DNA of 64,000 bases, taken from Bacillota bacterium. GTDB lineage: Bacteria; Bacillota; Sulfobacillia; DUSP01; JBFMCS01. Below are positions 42,970-52,328 of this stretch, one piece after another. Made by a program: the position numbers and the translations under genes. Position 1 is the first letter of the stretch. Each line of letters opens with the position of its first letter. Location of the stretch: assembly GCA_040754315.1 (NCBI GenBank), contig JBFMCS010000036.1, positions 1-64,000 on the forward strand, in the 5' to 3' direction. Below the pieces are notes generated by a model. The model saw nothing but the letters and a program-made list of their open reading frames with translations, was not told where the DNA came from and made no database searches.

Positions 42970-44579
42970 AGGTGCTGGTGGCCGATGCCATAGCTCAGCC
43001 CGGGGTGGATCTCTTGCTGAGCGAGGCCGAGGTTGACAACTGCCCGGGCCTTCCACGGGATGCACTGCTAGAGCGGGTGGCAACCTGTGACGCCTTGGTG
43101 GTCAGGAGCCAGACGAAGGTATCCAGGGAATTGCTCCAGGCCGGGAACAATCTCAAAGTGGTGGGGCGTGCAGGGGTGGGCGTGGACAACATAGACGTGG
43201 AAGAGGCGACGTCCCGAGGCATAGTGGTAGTGAATGTGCCCGGGGGGAATACGATGGCCGCCTGTGAGCACACCCTTGCGCTATTGTTCGCCATCGCGCG
43301 CAACATACCCCAGGCGGATGCGGCGCTAAGGAAGAGCCAGTGGGAGAGAGAAGCCTTCATGGGCACTGAACTCAATGGCAAGGTGCTGGGGGTTATAGGC
43401 ACAGGCAAGGTCGGACTTGAGGTTGCCAGGCGAGCACGTTCGCTGGGCATGGAAGTCATCGCCTACGACCCTTACATATCACCCGAGCAGATCTCCAAGA
43501 TGGACATCTCCCAGGTGTCGCTGGAGGAGACCCTTTCCAGGGCGGACTTCGTAACCCTGCACTGCCCCCTGACCCGGGAGACCAGGGGCATGATTGGAAG
43601 GGATGAGATCGCCCTCATGAAGCCCTCCGCGCGCCTGATCAACTGCGCCCGTGGCAGCGTTGTTGACGAGAAGGCCCTATGCCAAGCGTTGAAGGAGGGC
43701 AGGATAGCCGGGGCAGCCCTGGACGTCTTCTCCAAGGAGCCCCTGGGCCCGAGCCCCCTGGTGGACCTGCCCAACGTCGTCTTGACCCCTCACCTGGGGG
43801 CGTCTACCGTTGAAGCCCAGGATTACAATGCCATCTACGTGGCAGAGCAGGTCCTGAAGGCGTTGAAGGGCCTCCCGGTGGAGAGCGCAGTGAACCAGCC
43901 CAGGCTCTCTCGGGAAGACTGGAGTGCCCTGCGCCCTCTCATTCCCCTGGCCGAGCTGCTAGGACTCCTGCACGCCCAGGTCTTCCCGTGGGCACTGGAA
44001 CAGGCCCAGGTGTCCTTCGCCAACGTGGAATGTGACAACACCAGCCTGGCCACGAGCTACATTCTCAAGGGGCTCCTCCAGAACACTGTGGCCGCCCCGT
44101 GTAACCACATCAATGCACCCCTGGTGGCGAGGGAACGAGGCACCAAGGTATCGGAGACCCGCCACCTGGACCATGGTCACCCCTGGATGATCCAGTTGCG
44201 GGCGGGAACTGCCCACAGGCTGAGGACTGTCTCCGGCATCTTGACCCCTGCGGGCCAAGCCCGAGTGGTGGAGATGGACGGCTACAGCCTGGAGTTTGTT
44301 CCCTCTCCCCACATGCTGGTGTGCCCGCATGCTGACAGGCCAGGGCTCATTGGCAGGGTAGGAACCCTGCTGGGCGAAAGAAGGGTGAATATAGCCTCCA
44401 TGCAGGTTGGCAGGAAGTCAGTGGGTGGGGATGCCTTGATGATACTCCAGGTGGATGAGCCTGTTCCCGGAGACCTGTCGAACAGCATTGCCGGAGTGCC
44501 GGGGGTTCACGGTGTCCGAGCTGTGGAGCTCCCCGCGCAGCTCCTGAAGGAAGCGGGGGCTGATCCCATTGTTCCTTGA
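42966..44579 (+). CDS. serA: D-3-phosphoglycerate dehydrogenase
   Basis: 537 residues, the long form. Substrate domain, NAD Rossmann motif GTGKVG (145-150) in LGVIGTGKVGLE, catalytic R of CARGSVVDE and H of LTPHLGAST, then an intervening ASB domain and a C-terminal ACT domain (DRPGLIGRVGTLLGERRVN) for serine feedback. First committed step of serine synthesis. The start is a TTG overlapping the aminotransferase stop; its 3' end overlaps the PHP gene by 11 bases. Confidence 0.96.
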   Translation: MKVLVADAIAQPGVDLLLSEAEVDNCPGLPRDALLERVATCDALVVRSQTKVSRELLQAGNNLKVVGRAGVGVDNIDVEEATSRGIVVVNVPGGNTMAACEHTLALLFAIARNIPQADAALRKSQWEREAFMGTELNGKVLGVIGTGKVGLEVARRARSLGMEVIAYDPYISPEQISKMDISQVSLEETLSRADFVTLHCPLTRETRGMIGRDEIALMKPSARLINCARGSVVDEKALCQALKEGRIAGAALDVFSKEPLGPSPLVDLPNVVLTPHLGASTVEAQDYNAIYVAEQVLKALKGLPVESAVNQPRLSREDWSALRPLIPLAELLGLLHAQVFPWALEQAQVSFANVECDNTSLATSYILKGLLQNTVAAPCNHINAPLVARERGTKVSETRHLDHGHPWMIQLRAGTAHRLRTVSGILTPAGQARVVEMDGYSLEFVPSPHMLVCPHADRPGLIGRVGTLLGERRVNIASMQVGRKSVGGDALMILQVDEPVPGDLSNSIAGVPGVHGVRAVELPAQLLKEAGADPIVP

Positions 44580-45396
44580 CTACCACGTCCACCTGGAGAA
44601 CGGTCCCTATGAAAGAGGCTGGGCCCTCCGGTTCCTTGAGGCCGCCGAGAGGGTGGGCATCCAGGAAGTAGGGCTGGTGGAACACGGACACCGGTTCGTA
44701 GAAGCTCGCCACCTTCTGGACATCCCCTGGGCCGCCCAGTATTGCACGGAGAGAACAGACGACTTCGTCAACCTGGTGCTCTCCCTTAAGGCCGGAGGAT
44801 ACCCCGTGAAGCTGGGGATAGAGATGGACTACCTCAGGGGAAAGGAGGAGGCAACCCAGCACTACCTGGAGGGCCACCCGTGGGACTACGTCATTGGCTC
44901 CGTCCACTGGGACCTGGCGGGTGATGGCACGGCCTTCCCCTTTGATCACCTGGATGTGACATGGCCCGAAAATGAGGTGAATTCCATCTACCGCCGCTAC
45001 TTTGGCCTGGTCAAAGAGGCTGTTTCCTCGGGCCTTTTCGACATCCTGGGCCACCTGGATGTGGTGAAGGCCGCCGGGCAAAGGCCTGGTCTCCCATACG
45101 ATGGGTTGCTCAGGGAGACCTTGGCCGAGATCGGGAATGCCGGGATGTGCATGGAGTTCAGTTCGGCAGGGCTGAGAAAACCCGCCAAAGAGACCTACCC
45201 GCCCCGGTGGTACCTGCGCACGGCCAGGGAGCTGGGCATTCCCGTGGTGACGGCCTCGGATGCCCATTACCCCAGGGAGACCGGGTTCAAAGCGGGCGAT
45301 CTGGTCATTGCCCTGTATGAGGCCGGGTACACCACGCTGACCTGCTGGAATGGAAGACAATCGTACCAGGTCCCGCTCCCGGATCCCCCACCCTGA
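44569..45396 (+). CDS. PHP-family phosphatase (histidinol-phosphatase-like), candidate phosphoserine phosphatase
   Basis: 275 residues. PHP metal-site motifs are present in order: DYHVHLE (4-10), VEHGHR (37-42), GIEMDY, GSVHW, GHLDVVK and ASDAHYP. Database relatives are called histidinol phosphatase. It overlaps serA and is under the serine T-box, and no SerB or ThrH gene is in the operon, so dephosphorylation of O-phosphoserine is a reasonable alternative. Histidinol phosphatase for a his pathway elsewhere remains possible. The start is a TTG. Confidence 0.85.
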   Translation: MFLDYHVHLENGPYERGWALRFLEAAERVGIQEVGLVEHGHRFVEARHLLDIPWAAQYCTERTDDFVNLVLSLKAGGYPVKLGIEMDYLRGKEEATQHYLEGHPWDYVIGSVHWDLAGDGTAFPFDHLDVTWPENEVNSIYRRYFGLVKEAVSSGLFDILGHLDVVKAAGQRPGLPYDGLLRETLAEIGNAGMCMEFSSAGLRKPAKETYPPRWYLRTARELGIPVVTASDAHYPRETGFKAGDLVIALYEAGYTTLTCWNGRQSYQVPLPDPPP

Positions 45397-45863
45397 GGCG
45401 AGGGAGGGTTAGAGGGCGTGTGTTTCCCTAATTGTACTGCCAGGAGAGGGTTCAAACTGAAACCGGGGCTGAGTGTTAACCTGCCCAAGGAAATCCAGGA
45501 CTGCCGCGAGCATGCCCTAGATACAGGAAAGCATTGTCTCCTGGTGAAGGCCTGGTAAGGACGCCTTCTCCAGGCCCTCGAACTCATGCGAGCAAGTGAA
45601 CAGGCTGCGTCATCGCGGGTCCTGTTCGATGGGGAGCCCCCCGGTAAGGCTCATGCCACATACCGAGCAGGTGCTGCCCGGTGTCATGCCGCCCAGGTGT
45701 GCCTGGAACACCCGGTGCCCGCCAGCTGGCGCAGGTTGGCATCAATCACAGGGATGAGACGGCTCTCAGGTTGGTGTTGAGCACAGGGTGCTCAGCCTCT
45801 AGCAGGCAGTCACTGCAAAGGCACTTACCAAGGGGGACTAAGGGATTGGCTGCACTGCGGGCC
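45397..45863. other. Gap with gene scraps after the serine operon
   Basis: About 470 bases. A plus-strand stretch near 45440-45560 reads FKLKPGLSVNLPKEIQDCRE and on the minus strand a 33-codon frame (45711-45610, GTG start) reads GGMTPGSTCSVCGMSL. Neither has a ribosome site or a recognised family; both look like decayed fragments. The expected output domain of the truncated response regulator is not found here. Confidence 0.3.
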
Positions 45864-46262
45864 TCAGTGCTGTGGTTTCCGTCGCGGGGTGGGTTTTTCC
45901 TTTACCCGGGAGGTCAAGTGATCTTGCCAGTCGTCCCTCCCTGGACGATCAGGCCACGGGTGCCCCTGGGCAATGAGGCAGTCATCCTCCTTGGCAAGGT
46001 CAAACTTCGCGTAGGCGCTGTTCACAATGACAATAATGTCAGGATGGTCCCGCTTGATAGCCTGGATAGCCTCAAGACCGTTCATCACTGGCATCCTGAC
46101 ATCCATGAATGTGACATCCACCGGGTAGCAGCTGGCGAAGTCAACAGCCTCCTGGCCTTTCGATGCTTCAAACACGCACCGGCACAACCGGCTCTTCTCC
46201 AGGATAAACCTGAGATATGTCCTTTCCAGGACCTCGTCGTCGGCCAGCAGCACGTTATACAC
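45864..46262 (-). pseudogene. Truncated response regulator (receiver domain only)
   Basis: From a GTG at 46262 the frame encodes a receiver: VLLADDEVLERTYLRFIL, phospho-acceptor D in VTFMDVRMPVMNG and the switch serine in IVIVNSAYAKFD. After LAKED the sequence should continue GADDYLLKP; instead it runs DDCLIAQGHPWPDR and ends in a basic tail. The receiver resembles YesN/AraC-type regulators, whose helix-turn-helix part is missing. Either a decayed gene or a short single-domain receiver lacking the conserved lysine. No kinase is adjacent. Confidence 0.6.
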
Positions 46263-46471
46263 CTGTAGCCACCCCGCGTAGCACACTGCCGCCGGAACCC
46301 CCACAGGTCTAAACCACGTGGGGATTGCTCCGCGCCAGGCCAGCCTGAGTTCTGCCTCCAGCGCCGTACGCCCCATCGTGATCCCTGGCCTGTTCTAACC
46401 CCTGTTATTGTAGATCCTGCCGCCAGCCGGTTCAACCACAACCCTCTTTTGTATTACCTGACACCAACCTC

Positions 46472-47041
46472 TTAGAGGTACTTCACGTACGTCTCCCGCC
46501 TGTAGATGGCCCTTTCTCCGCCGATGAGCTTTGGCCGGGTCCTGGCCAGTGTCAGGTGGGCCCCCCCAATACTGGTTATGGGGAGGCGGACGGGAATGGC
46601 AACGTGCTTCAGGTGCATCCCTATGAATGTGTCTCCTATATCCATGCCTGCGTGGGCCACCACGCGCTCCACCATCACGGGGTTCTCCATGAGGTTGTAG
46701 GCTGCCACTGAGGCTGAGCCTCCCGCGTGGGGAGCGGGGATCACTGTGACTATCTCCAGCCCATGGCGAAGTGCCGCCTCCTCCTCTATGGCCAGGGCAC
46801 GGTTAATGTGCTCGCAACCCTGCACGGCCAGGTAGATTCCCTTTTCCTTTAGAACCGGCAGGATGGTGGACACCACGATCCGTCCCACTTCCATGTTGGA
46901 GTTCTTCCCAATCCTGCCACCCATGATCTCGCTGGAACTACAGCCAAGCACAAAGATCTGTCCCGGCTGGAGGCTAGCCACCTCGAGAACCCCCTCCAAC
47001 GCCTGCCCCACCTGGCTTCGCACCTTTTCAAAGTCGATCAT
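46472..47041 (-). CDS. UPF0340 / TIGR01440 (YwlG-like) family protein
   Basis: 189 residues, one conserved domain with [29 protein letters not shown] and [20 protein letters not shown]. Found in nearly all sporulating Firmicutes; function unknown. ATG at 47041 with AGGAGG eight bases upstream; the open frame extends to 47164 with no ribosome site. Often found near glyA or ribose-phosphate genes, but not so here. Confidence 0.92.
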   Translation of the reverse strand: MIDFEKVRSQVGQALEGVLEVASLQPGQIFVLGCSSSEIMGGRIGKNSNMEVGRIVVSTILPVLKEKGIYLAVQGCEHINRALAIEEEAALRHGLEIVTVIPAPHAGGSASVAAYNLMENPVMVERVVAHAGMDIGDTFIGMHLKHVAIPVRLPITSIGGAHLTLARTRPKLIGGERAIYRRETYVKYL

Positions 47042-47258
47042 GCCGGGTCCTCCTTCTAGGCCGTCCTTCCACCGTGGGGACACCAGAACCGGTCCTCGCC
47101 ACCGGGTGCGGATCGTCCTGCGTCTTCCCTCATGTATCCTACAAGGCTTTGCACGGTCAGGCATGTCCCCCTGGCGGGCCTGGGGTGTGTCCCCTCAAGG
47201 ACTGTCCCGCCAGATCTCCCCAGACGCCGCTTGAGAGCCAACCCGGCCCCCGAAAGGC

Positions 47259-47896
47259 CTACTGTGCGGTCCACCCGCCGTCGATTACCAGTTCTGAACC
47301 GGTGACGAAGAGCGATTCGTCCGACGCCAGGTATATGTCGGCGTAGGCCATGTCCATGGGTCTGCCAATGTAGCCTATGGGGTGCATCTTCCCAACCTTC
47401 TCGAAGTAGGCCTCTGGCGTCATTCCTGAGTCTGCCGCCTCTTTCTCAGTGAGAGCGGTGTGAACGTACCCGGGGTGGACGGAGTTAACCCGGATCCGGT
47501 AGCCCTTCTCCCCGCAGTGGAGAGCCGCCGGCTTGCTGAGGATGGTGACGGCACCCTTGGAGGCGCAATAGGCGAAGAGCCCGGATTCGGCGATCTGGCC
47601 GTCAATGGAGGACCTGTTCACTATGGAGCAGTTCTCACCGTTACCCTTCATAGCCTCTATGGCATACTTCGTACCAAGGAATACCCCTGTGGCGTTGATG
47701 CCCATCAGCCAGTTCCAGTCCTCCAGCGTGGTCTCCTCGATGTCCCGTCCCAGGGAAACCCCGGCGTTGTTCACCAGGATGTTCAGCTTCCCGTAGGTCT
47801 TCAGCACTGTGTCCATGGACGCCTTCCACTGGTCTTCCCGGGACACATCCAGGAGCCCCCCGTTATGAGCGCAACCTTTCCGTCCAACCGGCCCAT
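47259..47896 (-). pseudogene. SDR-family oxidoreductase with internal deletion
   Basis: The 3' part is a clear short-chain dehydrogenase: NNAG in LNILVNNAGVSLG, serine and YxxxK of the active site (SSIDG, YCASK), C-terminal SLFVTGSELVIDGG. Upstream, at ATG 47896 behind AGGGAGT, the family N-terminus MGRLDGKVALITGG is present in another phase. The roughly 45 residues that should lie between them, including the GxxxGIG cofactor loop, are missing, with a frameshift at about 47850-47860. No NAD(P) loop means no activity. A start at 47846 would give an apparently intact but headless protein. Confidence 0.8.
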
Positions 47897-47939
47897 CAGC
47901 ACACTCCCTGTCTTGTCTAGTCGGCGATACCCCCGGTAA

Positions 47940-49067
47940 CTAGCCTACCTTGAACACTATGGTATCCTCGTATCCCACGATGACCCGCATGTAACCGGAG
48001 AGCATCTTGTCCGTCTCCTGATCTCCCGTGTCTACCAGCAGGGACTTGCCCACCAGGGAGACCATCTTATCCTTGGTTGCCACTATGATGATGTTCTCCT
48101 TCCCAACCTTGCAGATGACCTTGGGGCTGATTTGCTGGTTGCCCCTGCCGAATATGTAACCCTGGCCGCCGATGACCGTGACAATGATCTTGGCGGGACG
48201 CCCATCTTGCAGGTGCTCCAGGATCTCTCTCTCGGTCACATCCTTGGCTACCAGGTGCTTGTTGTAGACAAGGTCAACCCCGAGGAGGGTCTTGGGAAGC
48301 CCTATCTCCTCCATGACCCCCCGGGTGGTGGTGCCGGGCCCAATGATATACAGGCAGTCCGGGGCCATTCCCGTGGCCAGGTAGCGTCCGATCCCGCTGA
48401 TGGAGGCGGCCTCGCCCAACCCCCTCCCGCTCTTCAGGTTCTGTACCATCGTGCGCTCGTTGGGCACCTTCAGGTACCCATAGAGCCTGGCTGTGACGAT
48501 CCCCTCCCTGAACGCGTCCTCGTCGATGTCCATGACCTCAGCCTCACGGGTCTGGGTAACCTTGCCCATGATGTACTGGACGACCACGTCACCGGCACTC
48601 TGGGGATTGATGGCATACACCGCTGAGTGGATCTTGCAGCCAGCGGGTATGCCAATGACTGTTACCCTCTGGTCCACCGCGTCATAGATGTTCCGGGCGG
48701 TACCGTCGCCTCCGGCAAAGAGGATTATGTCAACACCCGCCTCCAGCATTTCCTTGCCCGCGCGCATGGTGTCTTCGGCCGTGGTCTCCCCGGAGGTGAT
48801 CTGCCCGATCACCCTAGGCTCGAGGCCGCTGGCACGGGCCTCGTCCTCCCCCATTTCCCTGGGGTACGTGATGATCTTTGCGTCTTCTTCCAAGGCCTTC
48901 AGGCGCTGGATTGCGGTGATGGCCCGGCCCGGCGCCTCGGGCACCGCGCCTAGATTGCGAGCCCTCGCAAGGATCTCCGCCCCGTCAGTGCCCTTCAAGC
49001 CCACGCGGCCTCCAAGTCCAGCCACGGGATTCACGATGACCCCAATCCTCTCCTTCGCCAAAGGCAT
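47940..49067 (-). CDS. ATP-NAD kinase / AcoX-like protein
   Basis: 375 residues from ATG 49067 (GGGGAGGG just upstream). The diacylglycerol/NAD-kinase fold signature is seen as IGVIVNPVAGLGG at the start and FAGGDGTARNI about 100 residues on. The C-terminal domain (GGQGYIFGRGNQQIS) is typical of the COG3199 group, called NAD kinase-like or acetoin-catabolism protein X, whose reaction is not settled. It lies 91 bases downstream of the GcvPB-like gene and upstream of the broken SDR. Confidence 0.88.
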   Translation of the reverse strand: MPLAKERIGVIVNPVAGLGGRVGLKGTDGAEILARARNLGAVPEAPGRAITAIQRLKALEEDAKIITYPREMGEDEARASGLEPRVIGQITSGETTAEDTMRAGKEMLEAGVDIILFAGGDGTARNIYDAVDQRVTVIGIPAGCKIHSAVYAINPQSAGDVVVQYIMGKVTQTREAEVMDIDEDAFREGIVTARLYGYLKVPNERTMVQNLKSGRGLGEAASISGIGRYLATGMAPDCLYIIGPGTTTRGVMEEIGLPKTLLGVDLVYNKHLVAKDVTEREILEHLQDGRPAKIIVTVIGGQGYIFGRGNQQISPKVICKVGKENIIIVATKDKMVSLVGKSLLVDTGDQETDKMLSGYMRVIVGYEDTIVFKVG

Positions 49068-49158
49068 TCCCTCCCCGGAAAGTATGATTCCCTCCCCGTA
49101 CGGGGGCCTGCCCGGGAGACCATGTCGCCCGGGCAAGCCCGTTACAGATGGGAGGACC

Positions 49159-50655
49159 TTACTTCTTGTCCTTGACCTTGCGTAGGCAGGCCCTCCACGT
49201 GGTGGCCCACTTCTTGGGGTCATCCAGCTTGTGCTCGTCCTTGCGCTTGTGAATGACCGAGCGGTAGGGGGCGCCTTGGACCATGGCTGGGTCCTCGTAG
49301 GCCTCCTTGGCCACCTGCTTCACTACCTCGTAGTACTCCTTGATGTCTTCCTTCGAGAAGGCCTCGCAGGGCTCCAGGGTCATCGGTTCCGGGATCACCC
49401 ACGGGTGATGGCTGGACCAGAACCATGGGATGCCGGAGTCTATCATCCTCCGGTTCATGTCGTCGGAGCCCACGTTCACGTCGTTCTTCAGCTTCTCGAA
49501 GGTGTAGCGGATCTGCTCCATCCCCATGATGCCGTTGTCCAGGAAGCCGGCGCCCAGCGAAATGCTCAGCATTAGCTTGTACATGCAGTTATTATTGATG
49601 ACCGAGACATCCGCGCACTCCCTGAGCCACCCCGCGCCCATCATGGCGCTCCACGCGTAGGCCCTGAGGATCACGCCGGCGGCACCGTAGTAGTCACGGA
49701 CCTTGCTGACGCTCTCGGGCAGGTTGTAGTTGAGGAAGTACTTCTGCCCGTCAAAATCGATGGTGGGCACAGGCAGAAACCTGGCCAGGTAGTCCTGGCA
49801 GCAGAAGGCGCCTGTGGCAGGACCCGAGCAGCCGTGGGGTGAGCCGAAGGTCTTGTGCACGTTGAAGCGGCACATATCGAACCCGGCCTCTTTGGCCCGG
49901 GCAACGCCCAGGAAGGCATTGGCGTTGGCCTGGTCATAGAAGGCCAGGGCGCCCGCTTCGTGCACGATACGCACGAACTCGTCCACGCAGGGGTTGAATA
50001 TGCCTATGTCCTCGGGGTTAGTCATGAAGATGGCCGCCGTCTTGTCGGAAACCGCAGCCTTCAGGGCCTCCAGGTCAGGTATTCCACTTTCGTCAGGATA
50101 CAGGGTGATGATCTTGTAGCCCGCCGTAGCAGGGGTTGCAGCGTCACAGGGGTGTGAGAAGATGGTAGTTATGGCCTCGGTCCTCTTGCCGGTCTCACCC
50201 CTTCGGGCATGGTAGGCGCGGACCACGGAGGAAGCGGTGTAGACAGCGTGGTTCCCGCCGCCCGGCTGCAGGCACACATGGTTCATGCCGGAGACTTCCT
50301 TCAGGACGTTCTGGAACTTGTGGAAGATCTCAAGGATGCCCTGGACCGTATCGGGGTCCTGGTCAGGATGGAGCTCCGCGAACCCCGGGAGCATGCACAG
50401 GGCCTCGTTGATCCTGGGATTGTACTTCATGGTACAGGTGCCTTCACTGATATCGTTGGAAAGGTTGGACCCCATGGTTTCCTGGGAGAGGTGGATCCCG
50501 TGCTCTAGTACATGCTTCTGGTCGACCCCGGGCAGGGCCGGGGCTTCCTTGCGCTTGACTCCCACGGGGAGCTTGGCGGCAACATCGCCCACCCTTCCCT
50601 GGATCTCCTCCTCCACCTCGGGAGGGATGATCCCCCTCAGGCCCGGAGTGGACAT
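49159..50655 (-). CDS. Glycine dehydrogenase (decarboxylating) subunit 2-like protein
   Basis: 498 residues. PLP-binding lysine in NVHKTFGSPHGCSGPATG, and the substrate-side segments EGTCTMKYNPRINE and GGGNHAVYT, identify it as GcvPB-type. GcvPB works only with GcvPA, GcvH and GcvT in the glycine cleavage system; none is in the window. Together with the downstream AcoX-like and SDR genes it may belong to a different PLP-dependent catabolic system. The ribosome site at the ATG is weak. Confidence 0.85.
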   Translation of the reverse strand: MSTPGLRGIIPPEVEEEIQGRVGDVAAKLPVGVKRKEAPALPGVDQKHVLEHGIHLSQETMGSNLSNDISEGTCTMKYNPRINEALCMLPGFAELHPDQDPDTVQGILEIFHKFQNVLKEVSGMNHVCLQPGGGNHAVYTASSVVRAYHARRGETGKRTEAITTIFSHPCDAATPATAGYKIITLYPDESGIPDLEALKAAVSDKTAAIFMTNPEDIGIFNPCVDEFVRIVHEAGALAFYDQANANAFLGVARAKEAGFDMCRFNVHKTFGSPHGCSGPATGAFCCQDYLARFLPVPTIDFDGQKYFLNYNLPESVSKVRDYYGAAGVILRAYAWSAMMGAGWLRECADVSVINNNCMYKLMLSISLGAGFLDNGIMGMEQIRYTFEKLKNDVNVGSDDMNRRMIDSGIPWFWSSHHPWVIPEPMTLEPCEAFSKEDIKEYYEVVKQVAKEAYEDPAMVQGAPYRSVIHKRKDEHKLDDPKKWATTWRACLRKVKDKK

Positions 50656-50787
50656 TTCATATATGATCGGTTATCCCACTTGGCCTGGTGGAACTTGCTT
50701 CTTACCTTGACCACTGCCATGCACTATCATCCTCAGCAAAGAGACGGCCGCCCCCGTAAAGGGTGCTGGTTATTTCTGCGTCAAAAT

Positions 50788-50952
50788 ATGGACGGAGAGA
50801 CAAAATACGCCTTAGCAACGCGCCGGGGAGGCATCCCTATAGAACAGTTGTCCGGGCCGCCGGGGGCGCTCTGGTCCATTGAGCAACTGTTTCAGGAAGG
50901 CAAGAGCCACCTGGGCATGGACCACTACGGAATCCGCTCTTACCCGGGTTAA
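50788..50952 (+). pseudogene. Transposase remnant, IS701-like C-terminus
   Basis: A 54-codon fragment containing WSIEQLFQEGKSHLGMDHYG followed by IRSYPG, the C-terminal signature (with the catalytic glutamate) of IS701-type DDE transposases. It has neither the N-terminal 85% of the protein nor visible terminal repeats. Decayed. The rest of 50656-51140 holds nothing else I can support. Confidence 0.75.
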
Positions 50953-51140
50953 ACCGCCATATGTGCCTGGTCTTCCTGGCAATGCACTTTTTGCTGCCCA
51001 CGCCTGGCACTTAGTCAGAAAAACCTAGGCGGCTGTGCAAACGGATATTGTCACCCGATAGCGTGTCAGAATGCAGTCGCCACTTGATTGTGCGCTGTAG
51101 GGTTGTATGGGGGGGTTCACTATAGTTCGTTGCAGCAACT

Positions 51141-51719
51141 CTATTCTTCCATTGTCTCATTCAGCCATTCCTCTAACTTATAAGAGGTGGCAGCATGGTC
51201 GTTTTTGGCCATAGTACGCATATAGTCCAAATCCAAAGACACATAGTGCACTTTCAGCATACGCAATCCCCACTCGCAATCAGATGTCGAGCGCCAATGA
51301 ACACAGGCACGGAGTCGGTCCAGGATGATATCCTCAATTCCTATAACATAGAGGTATCTGCCGCTTGGCAGGTTAATTTTTATTATTTTTTCCCTATCTG
51401 CACCTTCCAGCACATCATCTGGAATCTCTATCGCCACTTCGAGTTCCGGATGATACCAGTGCCTGCCCTCCTGCAAGAAACCCAATCGGGCAAGAGTTTC
51501 CCCAGCCAGTTCCCGGCGATGCATAACCAGGTCGATATCGAGAGTTGTGTACTGCCCCCTCGTGTAGATTTCCACAGCCAGGCCGCCGACCACCACGGGT
51601 ATTATTCCATATGGCTCTATAAGAGCGGTAAAGATAGCTGTCGTTTCGGTCATAATTTCGTAGCGGCTTTTGCCGGCCAGTTGAACCAGTTCTTTCTTAA
51701 ACTGCTCAATCGAATTCAC
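51141..51719 (-). CDS. Nucleotidyltransferase-fold protein, possible toxin of a toxin-antitoxin pair
   Basis: 192 residues. The minimal nucleotidyltransferase core is visible: VVVGGLAVEIYTRGQYTTLD with the following IDLVMHRRE giving the D-x-D pair. Such DUF6036/AbiEii-like proteins include nucleotide-transferring toxins. The start overlaps the upstream small gene by 14 bases. GC content is lower than in nearby chromosome genes and an IS scrap lies alongside, as expected of a mobile defence pair. A housekeeping function cannot be excluded. Confidence 0.7.
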   Translation of the reverse strand: MNSIEQFKKELVQLAGKSRYEIMTETTAIFTALIEPYGIIPVVVGGLAVEIYTRGQYTTLDIDLVMHRRELAGETLARLGFLQEGRHWYHPELEVAIEIPDDVLEGADREKIIKINLPSGRYLYVIGIEDIILDRLRACVHWRSTSDCEWGLRMLKVHYVSLDLDYMRTMAKNDHAATSYKLEEWLNETMEE

Positions 51720-51936
51720 AATACCACTCTCTTTTATTGATAATCCTTACCTTACCTGTGGCGAGGTCATTCTCCCACCTGCGTTTGCAGAGAAAATCCA
51801 AAATGTTCTGCTCTTCTTTATCCCGCGGCCGGCGTCTCACCACTTTCCCACGGCGGCCACGGACAAGAGCGCGGTTAGCCGCGGGCATCTTTTCCCGGAT
51901 TCTCTCTTCTATATCGCGGGTTTTCCACTCACGCAT
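51706..51936 (-). CDS. Small basic protein, possible antitoxin partner
   Basis: 76 residues, very basic in the centre (RGRRGKVVRRRPRDKEEQNI), no membrane helix. ATG at 51936; a GTG at 51945 is also possible. It precedes and overlaps the nucleotidyltransferase gene, the usual place for an antitoxin that binds DNA and its toxin. I do not recognise the family. Confidence 0.6.
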   Translation of the reverse strand: MREWKTRDIEERIREKMPAANRALVRGRRGKVVRRRPRDKEEQNILDFLCKRRWENDLATGKVRIINKREWYCEFD

Positions 51937-52328
51937 GCTTACCACCCTGTTACTTGCCTGTTTATGTTAGTTATATCACACCCGGGAGTCCCCGTCGAGC
52001 GCAGCGGATGCCTTAAACCCGACTTTGGCGACATATTTTGCCAATGCCCAGTGTAACGGGGACTGGTTGTTCGCTTTGGAAGGGGATTGTCTCTACTACA
52101 CGTGATACGGGATTGAGCAAGGGGTTTAGAAACCTTTGGGTGACGAGGTGGCTACAGCCCAAGTCTTGGAGGAGCTGAAGATGTTCGGGGGTTGGCTCGG
52201 TGATGACACAGACCGACTTCTTGAATGCACACCAAGAAACACGCGAGGAGGTCACGAGTGTGACCTCCCCACATAAAGCATCAAACCGGTGTTTTCGCCA
52301 TCCAGGAACGGGAACTCGGGGTGCTAGA
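51937..52328. other. Gap with a hairpin after the flavodoxin-fold gene
   Basis: About 390 bases. GGAGGTCAC-GAGT-GTGACCTCC (52247-52268) is a perfect 9-bp hairpin that could end transcription of the 52329 gene. A minus-strand frame to 52013 ends in protein-like sequence (ITEPTPEHLQLLQDLGCSHL) without a start, probably a decayed gene. Confidence 0.4.
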
